The notes beneath the pieces are model-generated. The model was given only the letters and a program-made list of their open reading frames with translations, searched no databases and was not told where the DNA came from. A stretch of 16,555 nucleotides of DNA from CAYGHG01 sp964349515 (GTDB lineage: Bacteria; Oederibacteriota; PGYV01; CAYGHG01): positions 1 through 16,555 of the forward strand of contig CAYGHG010000056.1 in NCBI GenBank assembly GCA_964349515.1, given 5' to 3'. Position 1 is the stretch's first letter; each line of letters opens with the position of its first letter. The position numbers were made by a program, and so were the translations under genes. This document shows positions 7,649 to 14,656 of the stretch, one piece after another.

Positions 7649-8539
7649 TTAGTATATTCTGGAAGTAAAGTAATCAGCCAGAGCCGACAGCCCGGCTGTT
7701 TTCCCGTCTATTTTACACAAAAGATTTTTTGCTTCAACCGATAAATCCTCCGCCTTTTTCATCGACGCTTCAAGCCCGTACATCGCAGGGTATGTTGCCT
7801 TTTTTACCGCCGCATCCTTGCCTTTTGTCTTACCGAGTTTTTTTTCATCAGCGGTAATGTCAAGTATGTCATCCACTATCTGAAAAACAAGGCCGATTTT
7901 TTCCCCAAATTCCCTGAAAATCTTTCTTTGCCCCCCTTTTATTCCGCACATCACAGCAGACGCCTCGACTGAAGCCGTAATCAACGCACCTGTCTTATGG
8001 CTGTGTATGTAAGAGAGCGTTTTAGCGGTATGTTTTTTTCCTTCGTTAAGTATGTCCGCCGCCTGCCCCCCCACCATTCCTTCCGCGCCCGCCGACTTTG
8101 CAGTCACAAGCGCCGCTTCGATGACATCACCCGGCCCGGCGCCTTTTATTTTACTGTTAAGAAGAATGACTTCAAAAGCCCTTGTCAGCAATCCGTCTCC
8201 CGCGAGTATTGCGTAAGCTTCCCCGTACTTCACGTGGTTTGTCGGCTTTCCTCTGCGAAGCGTGTCATCGTCCATCGCCGGCAGGTCGTCGTGTATCAGC
8301 GAATAAGTATGTATCATCTCTAAACCGCAGGCCAGCGGCATTACAAATGCCGGTTTTTTCCCGCAGGCTTCGGCAGCCAGCATGGCAAGCACCGGCCTCA
8401 AACGCTTCCCTCCCGCATAAAGGCTGTATTTCATTGATTCAAATATAACAGCAGGATAGCTGTTTTCAGGCATGTATTTGCGCAGCCCGGCTTCAGCCAT
8501 AGCTGAATACCGCGCCAGCATTTTAATGGTATTATTCAT
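7649..8539 (-). CDS. ispA: Short-chain polyprenyl diphosphate synthase (farnesyl/geranylgeranyl type)
   Basis: The enzyme adds isopentenyl diphosphate to allylic primers to give C15 or C20 prenyl diphosphates. The 296 residues match the IspA family. The first aspartate-rich motif is DDLPAMD (84-90) with the LRRGKPTNH stretch after it. The second is QIVDDILD (220-227), followed by LGKTKGKDAAVKKATYP. GGKRLRPVL (43-51) binds the diphosphate. Residues YS just before LIHDD govern chain length; I do not claim C15 over C20. It starts 11 bases after xseB and is followed nine bases on by the DUF212 gene. The order xseA-xseB-ispA-...-dxs is widespread and supports the name. Confidence 0.95.
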   Translation of the reverse strand: MNNTIKMLARYSAMAEAGLRKYMPENSYPAVIFESMKYSLYAGGKRLRPVLAMLAAEACGKKPAFVMPLACGLEMIHTYSLIHDDLPAMDDDTLRRGKPTNHVKYGEAYAILAGDGLLTRAFEVILLNSKIKGAGPGDVIEAALVTAKSAGAEGMVGGQAADILNEGKKHTAKTLSYIHSHKTGALITASVEASAVMCGIKGGQRKIFREFGEKIGLVFQIVDDILDITADEKKLGKTKGKDAAVKKATYPAMYGLEASMKKAEDLSVEAKNLLCKIDGKTAGLSALADYFTSRIY

Positions 8540-8550
8540 CCGTCATCCGC

Positions 8551-8886
8551 CTAAAAAAGCCCTTTTTTATCATCGTCTTCGCCTTCATCCTCATCCTCAT
8601 CCTCATCCTCATCCTCATCCTCATCCTCATCCTCATCCTCAGCCTCAGTTTCAGTTTCCTCTATTTCCTCATCCTCTTCCTCAGCAGTTTCAGCTCTCTT
8701 CTTCAGTTCTTCAATCTTCAGTTTGCTTTTCTTCAGAGTTTTTCTGCAAAGCTCCAGCAGTTCCATCCCTTTTTCATATTCGAGTATGGCCTGCTCCAGG
8801 TCTATGTCGCCTGATTCCAGTTTTTCCACTATTTCCTCAAGCTCCACAAGATAGCCTTCAAAACTCTGTTTATTCTGCTTTTTCAT
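8551..8886 (-). CDS. xseB: Exodeoxyribonuclease VII small subunit with acidic tail
   Basis: XseB associates with XseA to form exonuclease VII, which degrades single-stranded DNA. The first 66 or so residues are the standard helical XseB domain (SFEGYLVELEEIVEKLESGDIDLEQAILEYEKG in substance). The family is usually about 80 residues. Here the protein has 111 because of a C-terminal tail of glutamates and alternating Asp-Glu, ending in DDDKKGLF. The tail is encoded by a perfect 6-bp tandem repeat, so unit gain or loss keeps the frame. The start ATG lies 17 bases inside the end of xseA, with AAAGGAT upstream. The core is surely functional. The tail is likely disordered and its role is unknown. 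Confidence 0.95.
   Translation of the reverse strand: MKKQNKQSFEGYLVELEEIVEKLESGDIDLEQAILEYEKGMELLELCRKTLKKSKLKIEELKKRAETAEEEDEEIEETETEAEDEDEDEDEDEDEDEDEDEGEDDDKKGLF
8586..8639. repeat. Hexanucleotide microsatellite inside xseB
   Basis: Nine perfect copies of CATCCT (+ strand), followed by degenerate copies with CAGCCT and CAGTTT up to about 8656. On the coding strand this is a repeated GAT-GAG pair giving the Asp-Glu run of XseB. The unit is a multiple of three, so slippage changes tail length without a frameshift. Confidence 0.95.
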
Positions 8887-10090
8887 CTTTTTTTATCCTT
8901 TCTATTTTTGCGTCAAAAGCGCCTTTATGCAGCCTCACCGACACTGCGGTTCCGGCTTCAAGAACGGACGCATCCTTAATTATGTTTCCAAAACTGTCGT
9001 ACGCCACAGAATACCCTTTTTTAAGTATTCCAAGCGGGTTCAAAAGCTCCAGCTTTCCCGACAGTATGTCGGCAGTCTCGCTTTTCACCCTTGCCATGTT
9101 TTCAACAGCTTTTGTAATAGCCGCTGATATTTCATCAACCCTTATTGCATGGTCCTTATACATTTCAAAAGGTATCTTAAACGCATAGCTTTTCTCGATC
9201 GTTTCAAGCCTGCGCTCGTGTACAGAGACTTTGTTTGAAAGCGAGTTCACAAGCCTTCGCGCGGTATTAGAGAGCATATTCAGCAGTTCGCCTGTGTCAG
9301 GTACAGCCATCTCAGCCGCAGCCGAAGGAGTGGGAGCCCTTAAATCAGCCACAAAATCGGATATTGTAAAGTCCACCTCATGTCCGACAGCCGATATTAT
9401 CGGAATGTCAGACTCGTATATTGCATATGCCAGTTTTTCGTCATTAAAAGCCCACAAATCCTCCAAAGAACCCCCGCCGCGGGCAAGTATTATAATATCA
9501 ATTCCTTCAATTTTATTTATATCTTTAATCGCCTTAATTATCTGCCGCGGCGCTTCTTCGCCTTGAACCATAACCGGATAAAGCAATATTTCAGCGAGCC
9601 TGTAACGCCTCTCTGTTACGTTTATTATGTCTCTGATGACAGCGCCTGTCTTGCTGGTAATGACCGCTATTTTTTCCGGAAATTTCGGTATTTTACGTTT
9701 ATGTGACTGTTCAAACAATCCGTTTTCCTGAAGCTTCTTCTTGAGTTTCTCGAATTCTACAAGTAACTCTCCAACACCTACTACATGCACCTCTTCGCCA
9801 ATCAGCTGATACTCACTGCGCTTGCCGTAAATCGAAAGCCTGCCAAAAACAGTTACTTTTTGCCCGTCTTCCAGCCCGGCACTGCGCATCGACCCGCGGA
9901 AAACAGCAACCTTTATCTGGTTGGTTTCATCCTTAAGCGTAAAGTAAACATGCCCTGAAGCAGGGCTTGAATAATTTGAAATTTCGCCTTTTATCCATAC
10001 CCTGCCTATGTTTTGTTCAAGCGTTTCTTTAACTGCATTCGTAATTTCTGTTACTGTAAAAGGCGCTTCTTTACTTACACCTCGGCTCAT
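8870..10090 (-). CDS. xseA: Exodeoxyribonuclease VII large subunit
   Basis: The catalytic subunit of exonuclease VII, acting on single-stranded DNA in the cytoplasm. The 406 residues (E. coli has 456) begin with an OB-fold nucleic-acid-binding domain (VWIKGEISNYSSPASGHVYF near 31-50). The catalytic domain follows, with FPEKIAVITSKTGAVIRD (137-154), RGGGSLEDLWAFND (204-217) and GHEVDFTISDFVADLRAPT (236-254), all family hallmarks. The C-terminal helical part is shorter than in E. coli but ends normally. The start ATG overlaps the galT stop by four bases (ATGA), with GAGGGG just upstream. The stop lies 17 bases inside xseB, as expected for subunits made together. Confidence 0.96.
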   Translation of the reverse strand: MSRGVSKEAPFTVTEITNAVKETLEQNIGRVWIKGEISNYSSPASGHVYFTLKDETNQIKVAVFRGSMRSAGLEDGQKVTVFGRLSIYGKRSEYQLIGEEVHVVGVGELLVEFEKLKKKLQENGLFEQSHKRKIPKFPEKIAVITSKTGAVIRDIINVTERRYRLAEILLYPVMVQGEEAPRQIIKAIKDINKIEGIDIIILARGGGSLEDLWAFNDEKLAYAIYESDIPIISAVGHEVDFTISDFVADLRAPTPSAAAEMAVPDTGELLNMLSNTARRLVNSLSNKVSVHERRLETIEKSYAFKIPFEMYKDHAIRVDEISAAITKAVENMARVKSETADILSGKLELLNPLGILKKGYSVAYDSFGNIIKDASVLEAGTAVSVRLHKGAFDAKIERIKKDEKAE

Positions 10091-11063
10091 AGTCCCCTCA
10101 TAAACGCCGCCGCCTCTTCAGGCAAAGTCGGATTTATGTAAAAGCCGCTTCCCCATTCAAAACCGGCTACAGGCTTGACCCTCGGCAGTATTTCTATGTG
10201 CCAGTGGTAATAAAGCAAATCAGGGGACTTTACAGGCGCTGTATGTATCATGTAGTTGTAATTGGGCCTTGCAAGGGCTTTATTCAGCTTTGTTACAGCC
10301 GTTTTCATTATTTCAGCAAGCAGTTCAATCTCTTCTTTTGAAATCTTCTGGTAGTGGCAGGAGTGGCGTTTTGGCAACACCCACATCTCAAAAGGCGTCT
10401 GGGATGCAAATGGTGTCATCAGTATAAAACCGCTGTTCTCAGCGACCACCCGCTCTTTTAAAAGAAGCTCATTGTCAATCAGGTCGCAGTACACACACCG
10501 CGACTTGTAATTAAAATAGTTTGACGAAGAATCTATTTCATCAGACACGCTTTTTGGCACCACCGGCAGAGCCATCAGCTGGGAGTGAAGGTGCATCGTG
10601 TTGGCTCCGGCTTTTAAACCGCGGTTTTTGTATATAAGCATATAATCAATTCTGCCGTCTTTTGAAAGATCCTCCATGCGCTCTTTGTAAACCTGAAAAA
10701 CAGAGGTCACCGAGGCGCCGTCCATAGAATCAAAATCGCTGTTGTGTTTAAGCGATTCTATTATCACCTCATTGGCCCCGGTTCCGGATATTGTGTCAAA
10801 CATACCCACACCTTTGCGCTTTAACTGTGCCTCCACCCTCAGATAAGGGCTGTTGTTGGGAACCACCCTGATTAAACCGTCTGCGCATTTAACTTCACAT
10901 ATGGGCCGGCCCGCTTTGTTTTCATTGCCTTCGCAAAACGGGCATTCAGGGTCGTGCGCAGGCAGGCCGGGTCTATCCTCATATCTTTCGCAGGCTTAAA
11001 AAACCTGTCATTTAAGGTAATCACCCACCTGTCAAGTATCGGGTCTTTTCTCAGTTCTGACAT
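10087..11063 (-). CDS. galT: Galactose-1-phosphate uridylyltransferase (GalT), interrupted by a one-base frameshift
   Basis: GalT exchanges UMP between UDP-glucose and galactose 1-phosphate in the Leloir pathway. The ATG at 11063 opens with MSELRKDPILDRWVIT, the family N-terminus. This frame then loses homology and stops near 10872. The rest continues in the -1 frame: zinc ligands HDPECPFCEGNE, then VVPNNSPYLRVE, a second Cys pair CVYC, and YYHWHIEILPR, which holds the HxH metal site. One lost base between about 10980 and 11000 explains this; adding an A to the AAA at 10986-10988 (coding strand) joins the halves as KPAKRYEDRPGLP. The joined protein would have about 325 residues. The catalytic HPHxQ motif reads HLHSQ. 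The ATG abuts the yajC stop (TAAATG). It could be a real pseudogene or a sequencing error. A related nucleotidyltransferase specificity is possible. Confidence 0.85.
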
Positions 11064-11408
11064 TTACTTTTTTTCCGGTTCCTCGGCTTTTACTATCTTT
11101 GAAGCTATGTAGCCTTTTTTGACGTTGATTGAGGTATTCTCCCCGCATTTAATCCTCAGTATGTCCTCTTCTTCATTGATTTTGTCAATGAAGCCGATTA
11201 TCCCGCCTGTTGTCATTACCTTATCCCCGACTTTCAGTGACGCGAGCATTTCCCTCTGCTTTTTCTGTTCTTTTCTTGTCGGCATTATGAACATGAAATA
11301 AAAGAGTACAAAAATCAGAAGCAGCGGAAAAACCGCCTGAAACATCCCCGGCCCTTCCATAGCAGCGGGCGCGGCACCTTCGGTTGCATAAAGCATTGTT
11401 ACGAGCAT
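11064..11408 (-). CDS. yajC: Sec translocon accessory subunit YajC
   Basis: YajC is a small inner-membrane partner of SecDF and the Sec translocon. The 114 residues show one membrane helix (about 24-42), followed immediately by the family signature MPTRKEQKKQREML. Then comes the cytoplasmic domain with LKVGDKVMTTGGIIG (58-72). A clear GGAGG lies seven bases before the ATG, so translation starts independently. It follows tgt by 21 bases, the classical tgt-yajC order, but secD and secF are not next; galT follows directly. The C-terminus is short and lysine-rich. Confidence 0.94.
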   Translation of the reverse strand: MLVTMLYATEGAAPAAMEGPGMFQAVFPLLLIFVLFYFMFIMPTRKEQKKQREMLASLKVGDKVMTTGGIIGFIDKINEEEDILRIKCGENTSINVKKGYIASKIVKAEEPEKK

Positions 11409-11429
11409 AGTAATACCTCCGTGGTTTTT

Positions 11430-12530
11430 TTAGAGCTTATATCTGCTGAAGAAAAGCTCTTTTTCTTTCTCATAAGAGTCCGAATATATCGAAGCCCTTA
11501 TTTTATCCATCAATCTTAACATGAAAGATATGTTGTGTAAAGTGGTGAGCCTCATTCCGAGTATCTCGTGAACATTAAAAAGATGGCGGATATAAGAACG
11601 GGTGAAATTTCTGCAGCAGTAGCAGCTGCAGGTATCGTCAACAGGCCTTAGATCCTCCTTAAATTCTCCGTTTCTCACCGCTATCTGCCCGTCGGGAGTA
11701 TAGACCGCCCCGTTTCTGGCTATCCTTGTGGGAAAAACACAGTCAAACATATCAACTCCTTTTTCCACACAATACCACATGTCCTCAGGAGTGCCGACCC
11801 CCATAAGATACCTCGGTTTGTCTTCGGGAAGAAACGGAGCACACCGGTCAACAGCCTGATAAATCAGCTCTTTTCCCTCCCCGACCGAAACCCCCCCTAT
11901 GGCGTAGCCGGGAAAATCAAGTTTTATCATTTCTTCTACAGAACGCTCCCTTAAATCTTTGTAAACCCCGCCTTGGACTATGCAAAACAGGGACTGCGCC
12001 GGATTTTTATGGGCGTGTTTAGCCCTTTTTGCCCATTCAATTGTTTTGTTAAGCGAATCCGCGACATATTCTTTAGTGGCGGGATACGGCGGGCACTCGT
12101 CAAGCACCATCATTATATCCGACCCAAGCGTATTCTGGATTTCCACGACCTTTTCCGGCGTAAAGTAGTGCTCGCTGCCGTCCACGTGCGAGCGGAAAAT
12201 AACCCCGTCATCGGTTATTTTTCTCAGCTCTTTGAGGGAGAAAACCTGAAACCCGCCGCTGTCTGTCAGTATGGGCCTCTTCCAGTTCATAAACTTATGC
12301 AGGCCGCCGTGCAGTTTGATTATATCCATTCCGGGCCTTAGGTAAAGGTGGTAGGTATTGCCGAGTATCACATCCGTATCAAGCTCCTCAAGGTCAAGAG
12401 GGGTCATTATCTTGACTGTAGCCTGTGTGCCGACAGGCATAAACACAGGAGTCCTGATGGTGCCGTGAAGCGTGTTTACTTCACCTGCCCTTGCGAGTTT
12501 GTATTTGTGGTGTATCTTAAAGAATTGCAT
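11430..12530 (-). CDS. tgt: tRNA-guanine transglycosylase (queuine tRNA-ribosyltransferase)
   Basis: Bacterial Tgt replaces guanine-34 in GUN-anticodon tRNAs with preQ1, a step in queuosine synthesis. The 366 residues are of normal length. The catalytic base aspartate is in ILTDSGGFQVFSL (D90) and the nucleophile in MFDCVFPTRIARNG (D263). The zinc site is CSCYCC (C301, C303, C306) plus H332 in TTLHNISF, with the spacing of the well-studied Zymomonas enzyme. CIVQGG and GGVSVGEGK substrate loops are present. The ATG lies 14 bases inside the GH5 gene, with AAAGG about nine bases upstream, so its expression is tied to that gene. Confidence 0.97.
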   Translation of the reverse strand: MQFFKIHHKYKLARAGEVNTLHGTIRTPVFMPVGTQATVKIMTPLDLEELDTDVILGNTYHLYLRPGMDIIKLHGGLHKFMNWKRPILTDSGGFQVFSLKELRKITDDGVIFRSHVDGSEHYFTPEKVVEIQNTLGSDIMMVLDECPPYPATKEYVADSLNKTIEWAKRAKHAHKNPAQSLFCIVQGGVYKDLRERSVEEMIKLDFPGYAIGGVSVGEGKELIYQAVDRCAPFLPEDKPRYLMGVGTPEDMWYCVEKGVDMFDCVFPTRIARNGAVYTPDGQIAVRNGEFKEDLRPVDDTCSCYCCRNFTRSYIRHLFNVHEILGMRLTTLHNISFMLRLMDKIRASIYSDSYEKEKELFFSRYKL

Positions 12531-13593
12531 TCTGTACGGCCTTTAGCATACCCGCGTCAAGCCTTGAGGCGTCATAATTCGGATTATCCTTATACAGTTC
12601 GGTGTAATCCACAATCCCGAAGTCCATGTTTTTGTAGCTCCAATATGCCGAAGAAATGGAATGTTTTTTCAGAAGAGTAGTAAAATCTGTTGTCCATCTC
12701 TGCCTTGTGCCGGGCTCGGCGCGCACCACGCAGCCGTACTCACCGCAGTAAACAGGCACGTTGTGTTTTGCCTTGAAATCCAGAACCGGCTTCATCACCT
12801 CTTCAAGAGCGTTCATGTCCCAGTGCCTGTCGTTATTCTTTAAAAGTTCCGCAAACCTATTGTCGGCAGCTTTTACTTTCTCGTATGCCTCACCTATGTC
12901 CTTCGGCCTGCCGGGGTATTCTACGGCTTTATTGTATATGTCAAATATCACAAAAGATACCCACGGCGCGAACTGATGGGTTACCAGAATCGGCTCATAG
13001 CAGTGAAAACTGTAAATGATGTTGTTATCATCAAACTTTTTAAGTTCGTTAAACATCCTGCACGAACCCCAGAGATTCGATTCCACTACTATCGCGTGTT
13101 CCTTATCGTTGTGTCTTATGACAGCGATGGCATCATCGCAGAGATCGTTCCACATGGAAGCCTCAGGCGCTACCGGTTCATTCATGACCTCAAAAGAGAT
13201 GTTTTCACGTGATTTATACCTCCTGGAGAGCATGTCCCATATATTCAGGAAGCGCCTGCGGTTTGCGGAATCTTTATCCCAGATGTCGTTTTTATCGCGT
13301 TCTTTGAATGCAAAAGAGTGGCCCGGCGCCTTGTGAAGGTCCACCATGGTGTTTAGCCCGTTTTTCTCCGCAAGAAACAAAAAGGCGTCCAGCCTTTTAA
13401 GGCTTGACTCGTCAAATTTACCTTCGTTTTCAAAGAAAAAATAATCCACAGGAAGCCTTAAATGGTTAAAACCCCATTTTTTTATCTGCTTTAAATCGTC
13501 CTCTGTAACAAAGGTATCAAGATGGTTTTCAATAAAAACATCATCCTTTACCTGTGAATAAAATCCGCCCAGATTAAGCCCGCTAAGTTTCAT
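12517..13593 (-). CDS. Glycoside hydrolase family 5 protein, apparently cytoplasmic
   Basis: A 358-residue (beta/alpha)8 glycosidase of the GH5 (cellulase) family, which hydrolyses beta-glycosidic bonds with retention. Visible landmarks are HLRLPVDYF with R46, DLHKAPG (H87), the acid/base in FEVMNEP (E139), HCYEP (H197, Y199) and the nucleophile in VYCGEYGC (E285), plus W318 in SAYWSY. All key catalytic residues are present. There is no signal peptide: the protein starts directly with MKLSGLNLGGFYSQ, so it probably acts on imported or internal oligosaccharides. The substrate cannot be told. The start is well set by GGAGG before the ATG. It is the first gene of the long operon, 81 bases after the IclR-family gene, which may regulate it. 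Confidence 0.88.
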   Translation of the reverse strand: MKLSGLNLGGFYSQVKDDVFIENHLDTFVTEDDLKQIKKWGFNHLRLPVDYFFFENEGKFDESSLKRLDAFLFLAEKNGLNTMVDLHKAPGHSFAFKERDKNDIWDKDSANRRRFLNIWDMLSRRYKSRENISFEVMNEPVAPEASMWNDLCDDAIAVIRHNDKEHAIVVESNLWGSCRMFNELKKFDDNNIIYSFHCYEPILVTHQFAPWVSFVIFDIYNKAVEYPGRPKDIGEAYEKVKAADNRFAELLKNNDRHWDMNALEEVMKPVLDFKAKHNVPVYCGEYGCVVRAEPGTRQRWTTDFTTLLKKHSISSAYWSYKNMDFGIVDYTELYKDNPNYDASRLDAGMLKAVQNAIL

Positions 13594-13674
13594 GTTTCCT
13601 CCGTGAAATAATATAAAAAATTATGTGGTATCCGCTGCTCATTGTTTAATAATTATTTATCATGTTGCCGGTAT
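13594..13674 (-). other. Short intergenic region between the IclR-family and GH5 genes
   Basis: An AT-rich 81-base gap with the GH5 ribosome site (GGAGG, coding strand) at its end. On the minus strand possible -10 boxes are CATAAT and TATATT, but no convincing -35 box accompanies them. A small palindrome AATAATTATT is present. I see no terminator, so the IclR gene may be co-transcribed with the operon. Confidence 0.3.
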
Positions 13675-14454
13675 TTATTTATTAAACCCCATACTCTGCG
13701 AAATCTTCTCCGCTATGGACTTTACGTTGTTCCCCATCTCCGCTATGCGTTCTTCGTTCATTCTGAGCGCAGGAGCGGTTATGGCAACACAGGCGATGAC
13801 TCTTCCGCGGTAATTTTTTACCGTAGAAGATACGGCGACAAGATCCGAAGAGTACTCCTGGTTGTCAACAGCATAGCCGAGTTCCTGAGCCTGTTTGACC
13901 GCCTCTTTCAGTTTTTCATCCGTATCTATCGTATAAGGCGTAAAAGGCTCAAATTTGACAAATTTCATCACTTCAGCAAGCCTTTCGTCGGGCAGGTTTG
14001 CGAGCCAGGCTTTTCCGGCTGCGGCGCAGTGCAGAGGCACGCGCTCTCCCACGTTTGACTTTACGCCCACGCGCTCAAGCGTTTCGAGCACATCAACGTA
14101 CAACACCTTGTACTGGTCAACAATTGCAAGCTGTACAGTCTCGCCTGTTGAGCGCCAGAGCTGGCGCAGGTAAGGCATTGCGTGCTGGCGTATGTCAAGC
14201 TTTGACAAAACCGCATTGCCGAGCTCAAAAAGCCTCATTCCAAGCTTGTACTTTGAAGTCTCAACGTCCTGCTCCACATATTTCCTGAGCATAAGCGTGG
14301 TAAGAAGCCTGTGCACCGTGGATTTATGCAGCTTAAGCTCCTTGCTGAGCGTGGTCACGCCGACGCCCGTCTTGTACTCGCTCAAAGTTTCAATGATGTC
14401 AAGTGTACGTTCTACCGACTGTACCGTAGTGTCATAAACCTGCTTGCGCCTCAT
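13675..14454 (-). CDS. IclR-family transcriptional regulator
   Basis: A complete 259-residue DNA-binding regulator. The N-terminal winged helix-turn-helix lies near residues 10-75, with VQSVERTLDIIETL and the recognition part LSKELKLHKSTVHRLLTTL, which is typical of IclR. Residues about 80-255 form the effector-binding domain, with GETVQLAIVD, VPLHCAAAGKAWLA, GYAVDNQEYS and VACVAITAPALRM-like segments in the expected order. IclR proteins commonly sense small carbon-metabolism compounds and control adjacent genes. Here the likely targets are itself and the GH5-led operon just downstream on the same strand. The effector is unknown. Its upstream region consists almost wholly of heptad repeats, so the promoter lies in or next to them. 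Confidence 0.93.
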   Translation of the reverse strand: MRRKQVYDTTVQSVERTLDIIETLSEYKTGVGVTTLSKELKLHKSTVHRLLTTLMLRKYVEQDVETSKYKLGMRLFELGNAVLSKLDIRQHAMPYLRQLWRSTGETVQLAIVDQYKVLYVDVLETLERVGVKSNVGERVPLHCAAAGKAWLANLPDERLAEVMKFVKFEPFTPYTIDTDEKLKEAVKQAQELGYAVDNQEYSSDLVAVSSTVKNYRGRVIACVAITAPALRMNEERIAEMGNNVKSIAEKISQSMGFNK

Positions 14455-14462
14455 ATCATATA

Positions 14463-14467
14463 CCTCC
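14463..14467 (-). promoter_or_regulatory. Ribosome binding site deciding the IclR-family start
   Basis: GGAGG on the minus strand is eight bases from the ATG at 14454. A nearer ATG at 14459 is only three bases away and out of frame, so 14454 is the start. Confidence 0.75.
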
Positions 14468-14490
14468 GTTTGGAATTCAGTAGAAAAAAA

Positions 14491-14546
14491 GTCTACAGTC
14501 TACAGTCTACAGTCTAAAGTCTAAAGTCTACAGTTTACAGTGTACA
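14491..14546. repeat. GTCTACA heptad tandem repeat
   Basis: Eight contiguous 7-bp units on the + strand: GTCTACA three times, GTCTAAA twice, then GTCTACA, GTTTACA and GTGTACA. Three are identical in a row and the rest differ by one base from the consensus. The array ends 36 bases upstream of the IclR-family start codon. Confidence 0.9.
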
Positions 14547-14554
14547 ACTTAAAA

Positions 14555-14624
14555 TCTTCATGTCTTCTGTCTTTCTTCTTTCTTATGTCTTCTGTCTTCT
14601 GTCTTTCTTATGTCTTCTTTCTTT
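14555..14624. repeat. TCTTCTG-type heptad repeat
   Basis: Pyrimidine-rich units with a period of seven (TTCTGTC, TTATGTC, TTCTTTC variants), including two perfect adjacent TTCTGTC copies at 14590-14603. The phase slips by a base in places. The complementary word AAGACAG is the unit of the short array at 1461-1481. Confidence 0.75.
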
Positions 14625-14652
14625 CTTATAGCTCATAGCTTATAGCTTTGTA
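14625..14652. repeat. CTTATAG heptad repeat
   Basis: Four 7-bp units (CTTATAG, CTCATAG, CTTATAG, then a diverged CTTTGTA) follow directly on the previous heptad family and end four bases before the stop codon of the outer-membrane protein gene. Confidence 0.75.
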
Positions 14653-14656
14653 TTTA

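Noticed and set aside
3718..9188. Long + strand open frames such as 3718-4371, 5672-6565, 6948-7652 and 8472-9188
   Set aside because: They lie opposite recN, dxs, DUF212/ispA and xseB/xseA, have biased composition (for example His-Pro runs opposite the Asp-Glu repeat) and no recognisable family.
11064..12530. Expectation of secD and secF after tgt-yajC
   Set aside because: No SecD or SecF sequence is found in the window; galT follows yajC directly.
14491..14652. CRISPR-like array
   Set aside because: The units are only 7 bp and directly adjacent, with no spacers, and no cas genes are present.
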